64,000 bases of DNA from JAMHWD01 sp035911135 (lineage in GTDB: Bacteria; Pseudomonadota; Alphaproteobacteria; Micavibrionales; Micavibrionaceae): NCBI GenBank assembly GCA_035911135.1, contig JAMHWD010000034.1, positions 62,001 to 126,000 of the forward strand. The letters run 5' to 3'. Positions 28,920-36,179 of the stretch are shown piece by piece. The translations under genes and the position numbers were made by a program. The notes under the pieces were generated by a model. That model ran no database searches and was not told the origin of the DNA. It was given only the letters and a program-made list of their open reading frames with translations. Position 1 is the stretch's first letter. The number at the start of each line of letters is the position of its first letter.

Positions 28920-31505
28920 ATGAATAAAGCCACTATCGCCAAGCGGGCCAATCCCGCCAAAAAACCCGCCTTTATACGTATTCCATTCGTTCCCGACCGG
29001 CTCCAGCTTTTCGCGGCACGCCGCCTGATGGACGGAATAGCCTTTGCGGTATGCGGGGCCGGGGTGTTTTTGCTACTGGCCCTGATCAGCTACAGCAATA
29101 CCGACCCTTCATTGAATGCGGCCCTGACAGAACTGCCCACTACGGAGGACGGGGAATTATTCGCACCCGCCAACTGGATGGGCGGCGCAGGGGCCGTTAT
29201 ATCCGATCTCCTGCTCCAGACTATCGGCTTTGCCGCTTATTTGCCGGCGCTGTGTCTGAGCGTATGGGGCTGGCGGCTTTGGCGGCGCATGGGGCTTTCT
29301 GCCATGCCGCTGCGCCTTGTCGCGATCATGAGCGCCTCGCTGCTGGGCGCGATTGGCCTTGCGCTTATTCCCTCCTTTGACCTGATTCTGCATCCCTATC
29401 TGGGCAGCAGCGCCGGAACCATATTACTGGCGCGGCTGAATGAACTGGCCTCCATGGCTCTGCCCACAAGCATTTACCGCTTTATAGGGCCGGTTGTAAT
29501 CTCCTTGACCTGTGCCTTGATGGCGATTGCCCTTTTTGTGTATGCGGCGGGCTTCACCGTCAACCATGTCAGCCGGTTCCTGCAGGTCTGCACACAAACC
29601 AGCCTGTATATCATCAGCCAGATGGCCGCGCTGATGCTGGCCTTTACATCATGGCTACGCACGCATAATCCTGTTGCCGCCAGAGCCGAGACCTATGAGC
29701 TGGCCGAAGAGGATGAAGCCCCGCAAGGCAGCCTATTCTCATGGCCACGCTTTCGCTTAAACCTGTTCAAAGGCCCTGTGTCCGATCTGGAACTGGAAGG
29801 CGATGAAGAGGATGATTTTGATGAAAAACCCGCCCGGAAAACGCCGCGCCCCAAAACGGCTTCCCGCGAAAAATCCGCGCCTGTCATCCCGGTAAAATCC
29901 GCGCCCGCCGAAGCGGAAAAGCCCAAGGCCAAAGCCACGCGCGAAGCCCCGCAAAAACGTTTTGCCCTGCAGGAAGATGGCCAATGGGAATTGCCGCCGC
30001 TGGACCTGCTGCAGGAACCACCCGCCGAAACCAAGACATCCGTCCCCAGCGAAGATGCCCTGCGTAAGAATGCCGAGCTGCTGCAAAACGTGCTTTCCGA
30101 TTTCAGCGTGCAGGGCGATATCGTCAGCATTCATCCCGGCCCTGTTGTGACGCTTTATGAACTTGAGCCTGCGCCGGGCACGAAATCCTCCCGCGTTATA
30201 TCCCTAAGCGATGATATCGCGCGGTCCATGTCGGCCGTATCGGTGCGCTGCGCGGTTGTGCCGGGGCGTAACGTGATTGGTATCGAGCTGCCCAATAAAC
30301 AGCGCCAGTTCGTGCTGATGCGGGAACTTCTGGCATCGCGCATCTACGAAAAATCAACGGCGCTCCTGCCGCTTATTCTAGGCAAGGATATCGGCGGCCA
30401 GCCCATCATGGCGGATCTGGCAAAAATGCCGCATTTGCTGGTGGCCGGAACGACAGGTTCGGGGAAATCGGTTGCCGTCAATACGATGATCTTATCGCTG
30501 CTCTTCCGTCTCTCGCCGGAGAAATGCCGCTTTATCATGATCGACCCCAAGATGCTGGAGCTTTCTGTTTATGATGATATCCCGCATCTTTTAACGCCCG
30601 TGGTTACCGAACCCGGCAAGGCGATTGTCGCCCTGAAATGGACGGTTGCCGAGATGGAAGATCGCTACCGCTCCATGTCGAAGCTAGGCGTTCGCAATAT
30701 CGAAGGCTATAACGAGCGCCTGCGCGAGGCCCGCAAAAAGGGCGAGAATATCATGCGCCGGGTGCAGACAGGATTCGACCCCGAAACGGGCCAGGCGATT
30801 TACGAAGAACAGCCCATGGATCTCACCGAACTGCCCTATATCGTGGTGGTGGTGGATGAATTTGCCGATCTGATGCTGGTTGCTGGCAAGGATGTCGAGA
30901 ACGCGATCCAGCGCCTCGCGCAGATGGCGCGTGCGGCCGGAATTCACCTGATCATGGCCACGCAAAGGCCGTCCGTGGATGTTATTACCGGCGTGATCAA
31001 GGCGAACTTCCCGACACGGATTTCATTTCAGGTCACATCCAAGATCGACTCCCGTACAATCTTAGGCGAATCAGGAGCCGAGCAGTTACTGGGCATGGGC
31101 GATATGCTGTATATGGCGCCGGGTGGCCGCGTCACCCGCGTTCACGGGCCCTTCGTCAGCGACGATGAAGTCGAGGACGTGGTGAAATACCTTAAATCCC
31201 AAGGCAAACCCGCCTATCTTTCCGACATCACCGAAAACAATGATTTTGGCAATTCGGAAATCATGAACGCGATCTTCTCGAACAGATCCGGGGATGGCGA
31301 AGGCGTGGACGAGCTTTATGATCAGGCCGTGGCGATTGTGGCACGCGAGGGCAAGGTCTCGACCAGCTTCATCCAGCGACATCTGCAGATCGGTTATAAC
31401 CGCGCCGCCAGAATCGTTGAGGAAATGGAGCGTCAGGGCGTGATCTCAAAAGCCAGCGCGACAGGAAAACGGGAAATTCTGGTACAAGATTTCAGCGATT
31501 ATTGA
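28920..31505 (+). CDS. ftsK: DNA translocase FtsK
   Basis: This 861-residue ATP-driven motor pumps DNA at the septum and helps resolve chromosome dimers. The N-terminus has four to five membrane helices (from GIAFAVCGAGVFLLLALISY to about residue 245), followed by an acidic/Pro linker (about 260-375). The motor domain has Walker A in VAGTTGSGKSVAVNTM and Walker B in YIVVVVDEFADLMLV, plus MATQRPSVDVITGVIKANFP. The C-terminal gamma winged helix reads STSFIQRHLQIGYNRAARIV. The last 14 codons, including the stop, are repeated at 32892-32933 beyond a Fic gene. The gene starts within an AT-rich leader without a strong ribosome site. Confidence 0.96.
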   Translation: MNKATIAKRANPAKKPAFIRIPFVPDRLQLFAARRLMDGIAFAVCGAGVFLLLALISYSNTDPSLNAALTELPTTEDGELFAPANWMGGAGAVISDLLLQTIGFAAYLPALCLSVWGWRLWRRMGLSAMPLRLVAIMSASLLGAIGLALIPSFDLILHPYLGSSAGTILLARLNELASMALPTSIYRFIGPVVISLTCALMAIALFVYAAGFTVNHVSRFLQVCTQTSLYIISQMAALMLAFTSWLRTHNPVAARAETYELAEEDEAPQGSLFSWPRFRLNLFKGPVSDLELEGDEEDDFDEKPARKTPRPKTASREKSAPVIPVKSAPAEAEKPKAKATREAPQKRFALQEDGQWELPPLDLLQEPPAETKTSVPSEDALRKNAELLQNVLSDFSVQGDIVSIHPGPVVTLYELEPAPGTKSSRVISLSDDIARSMSAVSVRCAVVPGRNVIGIELPNKQRQFVLMRELLASRIYEKSTALLPLILGKDIGGQPIMADLAKMPHLLVAGTTGSGKSVAVNTMILSLLFRLSPEKCRFIMIDPKMLELSVYDDIPHLLTPVVTEPGKAIVALKWTVAEMEDRYRSMSKLGVRNIEGYNERLREARKKGENIMRRVQTGFDPETGQAIYEEQPMDLTELPYIVVVVDEFADLMLVAGKDVENAIQRLAQMARAAGIHLIMATQRPSVDVITGVIKANFPTRISFQVTSKIDSRTILGESGAEQLLGMGDMLYMAPGGRVTRVHGPFVSDDEVEDVVKYLKSQGKPAYLSDITENNDFGNSEIMNAIFSNRSGDGEGVDELYDQAVAIVAREGKVSTSFIQRHLQIGYNRAARIVEEMERQGVISKASATGKREILVQDFSDY
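31464..31505 (+). repeat. Direct repeat, proximal copy (3' end of ftsK)
   Basis: These 42 bases encode GKREILVQDFSDY and the stop of ftsK. They match 32892-32933 at 36 of 42 positions, and all six differences are synonymous third-codon changes. The last 18 bases, and one beyond, are identical in the two copies (gatttcagcgattattgat). The copies bracket the Fic gene, so this looks like an attachment-type junction. Confidence 0.85.
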
Positions 31506-32661
31506 TATTGCGAATTAAAAACTCCGCTACAAATCCTTGCGATTCCAATATTTGAATAACACTTCGCAAAAGATAATTATTTATAAATTGTATTGTGTAA
31601 ATTCGACCATTCTCTTTCACAGGCGCTACCATTCCTTTTTCACGCAACTTTCCCATGACGTAAGATTTTTTAACTGAATTACGAATTCCAAACCGATCGA
31701 GTTCAGATGATTTCATCGACATGTCTTCACTTTTAATGAGATGCGATAAAATATCGAATTCTTGTTTTGTAATGTGCTTTCTATCCAACGCCCTATGAAG
31801 GGCAGGCAACAGGATCTTGTCTCTTGTATATTGGCTTTGCATTAAATGATCAATTTTTTGAATTTGATTTTTTAATCCTTTCAAAAAATACTCCGCCCAA
31901 CCAAGCAAATCAGAATCTTTCAAGCTGTCTGCGTTTGCCAACATCTCGTAATACTTGTCTCGATCCGCATAGAATACCGACGACGGATTAAAAATGCGGC
32001 CCCCTGCCTGAACATTAAAACCTAACTTAATTAATAACGCATAATTTAAAAGACGGCCCATACGCCCATTCCCATTATCAAATGGATGAATATACATGAA
32101 CCGATGATGAGCGATCGCTACCATCAAAAGCTGATTCTGCTCAGCATACCTTTTATTTATGAATTCGATGAAATTGTCAAAATACTCCGGCAAGACTTCT
32201 ACCTTCGGAGGTTCCAGCTTAGATTTTTTGATTCCTACGTTGTGCTTTCTCAATTCACCGGGATAACGCGATCCTTCTCCTTTCTCTGGAGGAGTGAGTT
32301 TATGGACGACGATTTTATGCAACTCGGAAATATAGGCACGATTAATAATTGTATCGGGAGATGTCTGCCGTTCAATAAATTGTATAGCGGCCTCTAAGTT
32401 ATTGAGCTCCTGCTTTTTTTCATCTTCAGATGCCCTGTTTTCTATAATTTTTTCAACATATTCTGACAGGGTTGTATTATTTCCTTCAATCCGAGCTGAA
32501 CCCAATGTTTCAAGAATTTGGAAAATAGTCTTAAGCTGAAAAAAAATATGAAACGGGACTTCCCCATACAACCTAGGACTGCGAAGCTTCTCAAGCTCCA
32601 AAATAGTTCGAGATAGATCACTATTCCAATCTGGCGATGGTACATAAATTTCTGTTGTCAT
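31492..32661 (-). CDS. Fic family protein with N-terminal inhibitory motif (class II)
   Basis: This 389-residue protein belongs to the Fic family, which mostly transfers AMP from ATP to target-protein hydroxyls. The full catalytic motif HPFDNGNGRMGR is at about 192-203. The N-terminal helix has SARIEGN (55-61), matching the (S/T)xxxE(G/N) inhibitory motif whose Glu59 would block ATP gamma-phosphate, as in class II Fic proteins. The C-terminus looks like a winged helix (KQEFDILSHLIKSEDMSMKS). The gene is much richer in A and T than its neighbours and lies between two copies of the ftsK end, so it was acquired horizontally. Its last codons and stop (TGA at 31492-31494) fall within the ftsK 3' end. 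No antitoxin gene is adjacent. Confidence 0.9.
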   Translation of the reverse strand: MTTEIYVPSPDWNSDLSRTILELEKLRSPRLYGEVPFHIFFQLKTIFQILETLGSARIEGNNTTLSEYVEKIIENRASEDEKKQELNNLEAAIQFIERQTSPDTIINRAYISELHKIVVHKLTPPEKGEGSRYPGELRKHNVGIKKSKLEPPKVEVLPEYFDNFIEFINKRYAEQNQLLMVAIAHHRFMYIHPFDNGNGRMGRLLNYALLIKLGFNVQAGGRIFNPSSVFYADRDKYYEMLANADSLKDSDLLGWAEYFLKGLKNQIQKIDHLMQSQYTRDKILLPALHRALDRKHITKQEFDILSHLIKSEDMSMKSSELDRFGIRNSVKKSYVMGKLREKGMVAPVKENGRIYTIQFINNYLLRSVIQILESQGFVAEFLIRNINNR

Positions 32662-32891
32662 GCACTTTGCTTTTTAAAATTTATTAGTTACATTAAATAT
32701 CAATATATATTATATTTATCAATATATTATATATTATTAATTACAATGCTTCTTTAATTATCACTAGGACTTACTTATAATTTTCACTTAAAATACTTCT
32801 GCTCGCTATAACAAAAACCACAACAAGAGCGCGTATGGCTAAATTATAAATACAAGCCCGAAAATCAAAACAAAGAGATCAATCACTCTAA
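32662..32891. other. AT-rich non-coding right part of the Fic insertion
   Basis: This stretch upstream of the Fic gene is very AT-rich with runs such as atatattatatttatc, and holds no convincing reading frame. It probably contains the Fic promoter and the rest of the inserted element. No integrase or transposase gene is seen. Confidence 0.6.
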
Positions 32892-32933
32892 GGCAAGCGC
32901 GAGATACTGGTACAGGATTTCAGCGATTATTGA
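32892..32933 (+). pseudogene. Orphan copy of the ftsK 3' end (distal direct repeat)
   Basis: The bases encode GKREILVQDFSDY followed by a stop, in the same order as the end of ftsK, but with six synonymous codon changes. The reading frame is not connected to any upstream ftsK sequence: an in-frame TAA immediately precedes it. It is either the remnant of the original chromosomal ftsK end or an end captured by the element from another ftsK. Confidence 0.8.
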
Positions 32934-32939
32934 TCGCCG

Positions 32940-33269
32940 TTAAGGGATGTCCATATTCAGGGCTTCGGCAACTGCCTCAACTTCAACCTGCTTGAGGACA
33001 TTGGCATCAACATGGATATCGGATGGCAGCATCGGGCGGCCTCGTGCATCCGTGGCAACTTCCTCGTCGCAAACCTGCCCCAGCTTGTGAATCAAAATCT
33101 CGCCCATGCGCGTTTTTGCTGCTTCGGCCTCGGCACGCGGCATCGCATCCAGCTTGGACTGCGCCGCATCCCAGAAATCCGATAATTTACGGGCGCGCTC
33201 ATCCTCGATCATGCCAAAGATGGAAAGGGCAGCGGCGTTGGGGGCTTGTTTTTTCATATCCAAGTTCAT
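32940..33269 (-). CDS. Hypothetical protein, 109 residues
   Basis: No family is recognised. The protein (105-109 residues, start at either of two nearby ATGs, 33269 or 33257) is soluble, without a signal peptide. It has a helical N-terminal half (SIFGMIEDERARKLSDFWDA, AAKTRMGEILIHKLGQV) and a C-terminal part with RGRPMLPSDIHVD. It lies immediately outside the distal ftsK repeat and its base composition is like the housekeeping genes, so it is native. It was compared mentally with the alphaproteobacterial ATPase zeta subunit (DUF1476) and did not match convincingly. Confidence 0.65.
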   Translation of the reverse strand: MNLDMKKQAPNAAALSIFGMIEDERARKLSDFWDAAQSKLDAMPRAEAEAAKTRMGEILIHKLGQVCDEEVATDARGRPMLPSDIHVDANVLKQVEVEAVAEALNMDIP

Positions 33270-33354
33270 AGCAAATTGAGAAATAAATTACAAATTTGCC
33301 CCATAAGATCGCAGTTTTGCTATCATAAGAGCCTGATACGGAACGGGAGCCTTC

Positions 33355-34176
33355 ATGACAGCCAGCCTTAAAGACAAAACCATTTTCATCACCGGCGGCA
33401 GCCGCGGGATTGGCCTTGCCATTGCGCTGCGCGCGGCCAAAGACGGGGCCAATGTGGTGATCGCCGCCAAGACCGATGCGCCGCATCCCGATCTGCCCGG
33501 CACGATCCACACGGCCGCGGCAGAGATCGAGCAAGCCGGCGGCAAGGCACTGGGTATTCGCATGGATATCCGCGAAGAGGCGCAAGTCGAAGCCGCAATC
33601 AAACAAGCCGCCGATCATTTCGGCGGGATTGATATTTTGGTGAATAATGCCAGCGCTATTTTTCTGGCCGGAACAACAGATACGCCCATGAAGCGTTACG
33701 ACCTGATGCACCAGATCAATATCCGGGGCACGTTCATGGCCTGCCAGAAGGCCATTCCGTATTTAAAGAAGTCAAAAAATCCGCATATCCTGACCCTCTC
33801 CCCGCCCATCGACCTCAATCCCAAATGGTTTGAAAATCACTGCGCCTATACGATTTCCAAATTCGGGATGAGCATGTGCATGCTGGGCATGGCGGCGGAG
33901 CTGAAGGAGAGCAATATTGCCTGTAATTCCCTCTGGCCACGGACGCTTATCTATACGGCGGCGATGAAAATGATCGGCAATATCAAACCGGAGAATTGCC
34001 GCAACGAACAGATCGTGGCCGATGCCGCCCATTGCATCCTGACCAGCGATTCCAAAACCCATAGCGGTAACTTCTATATTGATGAAGACGTTCTCAGCGC
34101 CCATGGTATCAAGGATTTCACCGCCTATAGCATTGCGCCGGGACATAAATTGATCCCGGATCTCTACCTTGAATAA
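33355..34176 (+). CDS. SDR-family NAD(P)-dependent oxidoreductase, HSDL2-like
   Basis: This 273-residue short-chain dehydrogenase has the cofactor motif TGGSRGIGLAIALRAAKDG, the NNASAI segment after the fourth strand, and the catalytic YxxxK pair in CAYTISKFGMSMCML. The LSPPIDLNPKWF stretch before it and the VIAAKTDAPHPDLPGTIHTA segment are typical of the HSDL2-like group, here without the C-terminal SCP2 domain of eukaryotic relatives. The substrate is unknown, with a link to lipid metabolism possible by family. It lies between the ftsK/Fic region and lolA. Confidence 0.87.
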   Translation: MTASLKDKTIFITGGSRGIGLAIALRAAKDGANVVIAAKTDAPHPDLPGTIHTAAAEIEQAGGKALGIRMDIREEAQVEAAIKQAADHFGGIDILVNNASAIFLAGTTDTPMKRYDLMHQINIRGTFMACQKAIPYLKKSKNPHILTLSPPIDLNPKWFENHCAYTISKFGMSMCMLGMAAELKESNIACNSLWPRTLIYTAAMKMIGNIKPENCRNEQIVADAAHCILTSDSKTHSGNFYIDEDVLSAHGIKDFTAYSIAPGHKLIPDLYLE

Positions 34177-34261
34177 TACCGGGATATAAGGAAACCATTG
34201 CCACACGGCAAAGGATTTCCTAGAGTGCGGCGTAATACTTCATGAGATGCTAGGATTTTTC

Positions 34262-34894
34262 ATGCGCCATAAATACTCGCTTGCTGCAATTTTACTGATG
34301 ATGCTGATGGTGTTTGCCTTTCCGGTAAATGCCAAGAAAAACGATAAAGCCGATATCGACATCCCGGCCATCGAGAATTACCTGCAATCCTTAAACAGCG
34401 CCCGCGCGCGCTTTGTCCAGACGACCCATAACGGCAGCCAGCTGGTGGGGACATTCTACCTTCAGCGTCCCGGCAAACTACGTTTCGAATATGACGAGCC
34501 GGTAAAAGATTTCGTGGTGGCCGATGGTTTCTTTATCTACTTCTATGATTCCGAAGCCGGGGAACAAACCAACGCGCCGATCGGTCAGACTCTGGCCGAT
34601 TTTATCCTGCGCTCCGACCTCAAACTCAGCGGCGATATCACCATCAAAAATCAAAAGCGCGAGGGCGACCTGATCTCGCTGGAACTGGCGCAGACCGCCG
34701 ACCCGGCCGCAGGCACATTATTTCTCGCCTTTGATGCCAATCCGCTGACCCTGAAGAAATGGCGCGTGGTTGATGCACAAGGCCTGATTACCGAGGTCGA
34801 GCTGTTTTATCTCAAAACCGATATCAAACATGCCGATGGACTTTTTGTGTATAAAGACCCGAAAACCGGGCAAGCACCGCAATATAACCGCTAG
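34262..34894 (+). CDS. lolA: Outer-membrane lipoprotein carrier protein LolA
   Basis: This 210-residue periplasmic chaperone carries lipoproteins from the LolCDE complex to the outer membrane. A signal peptide (YSLAAILLMMLMVFAFPVNA) is followed by the LolA fold: NYLQSLNSARARFVQTTHNG, GTFYLQRPGKLRFEYDEP and FVVADGFFIYFYDSEAGEQ. The ATG at 34262 has an agga six bases upstream and is preferred to the one at 34247. In many alphaproteobacteria lolA follows ftsK; here the Fic insertion and two other genes lie between them. Confidence 0.93.
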   Translation: MRHKYSLAAILLMMLMVFAFPVNAKKNDKADIDIPAIENYLQSLNSARARFVQTTHNGSQLVGTFYLQRPGKLRFEYDEPVKDFVVADGFFIYFYDSEAGEQTNAPIGQTLADFILRSDLKLSGDITIKNQKREGDLISLELAQTADPAAGTLFLAFDANPLTLKKWRVVDAQGLITEVELFYLKTDIKHADGLFVYKDPKTGQAPQYNR

Positions 34895-34903
34895 AATAAG
34901 CGC

Positions 34904-35512
34904 ATGAATCAATTCAATGCCAATCAGGGGCCGCTGGATAATCTGATCCGTATGCTCAGCGCCTTGCCGGGACTGGGCAACCGTTCGGCGCGGCGCATTG
35001 CCTTGCATCTTCTCAAAAAGCGCGACAACGCCATGCTGCCGCTGGCTTATGCGCTAAAAGAAGCAGCCGAGCAGGTCAAAACCTGCACCGAATGCGGCAA
35101 TCTGGATATGATCCAGCCTTGTAAAATCTGCGCCGATGAACGCCGGGAACGCCAGAAAATCTGCGTCGTGGCCAATGTCGGCGATCTTTGGGCGATTGAG
35201 CGAACCGGCGCGTATAAAGGCCTTTATCACGTACTGGGCGGATTGCTTTCGGCGCTGGATGGGATCGGGCCAGAGGAATTACAGCTTCATAAGCTGATTG
35301 CCCGCGCGCAGGATTTAAACGCGCAAGAAATTATTCTTGCCTTGAGCGCCACTGTGAACGGGCAATCGACCGCGCATTGCGTGGCGGATCAATTTGCCGG
35401 ATTTGACATCACCATCACACGTCTGGCGCATGGCGTACCGGTCGGCGGGGAGCTGGATTATCTGGATGATGGCACAATCACCACCGCGCTCAAATCGCGC
35501 AGCGCGGCTTAA
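34904..35512 (+). CDS. recR: Recombination protein RecR
   Basis: This 202-residue protein works with RecF and RecO to load RecA on gapped DNA. The N-terminal helix-hairpin-helix is SALPGLGNRSARRIALHLL, followed by a four-cysteine zinc motif (CTECGNLDMIQPCKIC) and a Toprim domain with VVANVGDLWAIERTGAYKGL and YHVLGG. It follows lolA by 9 bases. A palindromic repeat begins shortly after its stop. The usual partners dnaX and ebfC are close by, downstream of a small opposite-strand gene. Confidence 0.95.
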   Translation: MNQFNANQGPLDNLIRMLSALPGLGNRSARRIALHLLKKRDNAMLPLAYALKEAAEQVKTCTECGNLDMIQPCKICADERRERQKICVVANVGDLWAIERTGAYKGLYHVLGGLLSALDGIGPEELQLHKLIARAQDLNAQEIILALSATVNGQSTAHCVADQFAGFDITITRLAHGVPVGGELDYLDDGTITTALKSRSAA

Positions 35513-35524
35513 TAGAAGGCATTT

Positions 35525-35622
35525 GTCATTGCGAGGCGTAGCCGAAGCAATCCAGAAGCAATACGAAACAGGCACAGAATTTTTTATGGATTGCCGCGGG
35601 CGTTTCACGCCCTCGCAATGAC
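35525..35622. repeat. Imperfect palindromic interspersed repeat, copy 2
   Basis: The unit starts gtcattgcgag, has an inner aagcaatccag, and ends in the inverted atggattgc and ctcgcaatgac. It has the same ends as copy 1 at 8866-8946, with a longer and different centre. It lies between recR and the small phage-like gene. Confidence 0.85.
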
Positions 35623-35646
35623 GGTATAAATTATATAAAACTGACG

Positions 35647-35979
35647 TTACACCTTCTCCGAGATATAAACCATACCATCACCAGATGCGCGCAACACCGC
35701 GATATGCGTCATATGTGCGCCCGATGCGCCCTCGATCGCGAAATCGTAATAGGTCTCGGCCGGAAAATAATGATCGGTGCTGGCCGCCGTGACGCCAGAC
35801 CCGCCCATCTTGATATAGATGGGAACGGTGGCATAAACGCTTACCACCTTTGTGGCTGAATCAAAGGCGGTGGAATTGCGTGCGGAACTTGCACCTGCCG
35901 CGATACTGTGCGCGCCGCCGCTGCGAAGGCGAAGGGCCGGGATCGGGTTGTTATTGGAATCAACAGGCAACATGGTCAT
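35647..35979 (-). CDS. Small phage-like structural protein (hypothetical)
   Basis: This 110-residue protein has no signal peptide or membrane helix and looks all-beta. It has features reminiscent of small head-tail or capsid-decoration proteins of phages: LRSGGAHSIAAGASSARNST, then STKVVSVYATVPIYIKMGG-like strands, ADHYFPAETYYDF-like turn sequence, and IAVLRASGDGMVYISE. This resemblance is from memory of such proteins and is not certain. No other phage genes are nearby. It has a good aaggaga site before the ATG and an unusual hairpin in its leader. Confidence 0.55.
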   Translation of the reverse strand: MTMLPVDSNNNPIPALRLRSGGAHSIAAGASSARNSTAFDSATKVVSVYATVPIYIKMGGSGVTAASTDHYFPAETYYDFAIEGASGAHMTHIAVLRASGDGMVYISEKV

Positions 35980-36026
35980 GAAGAAATCTCCTTAAATCAG
36001 ATAAAATTTGAGAGGTTTGAAAAATA

Positions 36027-36058
36027 AAAGCCCGGCCTTTTTCAAAAAGACGGGCTTT
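36027..36058 (-). terminator. Hairpin with T run in the leader of the phage-like gene
   Basis: The arms aaagcccg and cgggcttt enclose a second A/T stem (cttttt/aaaaag). On the minus strand the hairpin is followed by tttatttttc, as in an intrinsic terminator. It lies about 50 bases upstream of the start of the 35647-35979 gene, so it could end an upstream minus-strand transcript or work as an attenuator. Confidence 0.5.
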
Positions 36059-36075
36059 GCATACATTTCTGGTAT

Positions 36076-36093
36076 TTAGGATTATTATCCTAA
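36076..36093. promoter_or_regulatory. Inverted repeat upstream of dnaX
   Basis: The sequence ttaggat-tatt-atcctaa has perfect 7-bp arms and a 4-base spacer. It lies about 90 bases before the dnaX start. It could be an operator shared by dnaX and the opposite-strand gene; no regulator is identified. Confidence 0.3.
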
Positions 36094-36179
36094 TCTATTT
36101 TACCGGCTTTGTAAAGCTCTGAATTGCGGTTCAATTTTGATTGCCCTTGGGCCTTGAATCATCCTAGGCTAAACTCATC

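Noticed and set aside
32940..33269. DUF1476 (ATPase zeta inhibitor) for the 109-residue protein
   Set aside because: Size is similar, but the typical N-terminal motif of DUF1476 is missing, so it was left as hypothetical.
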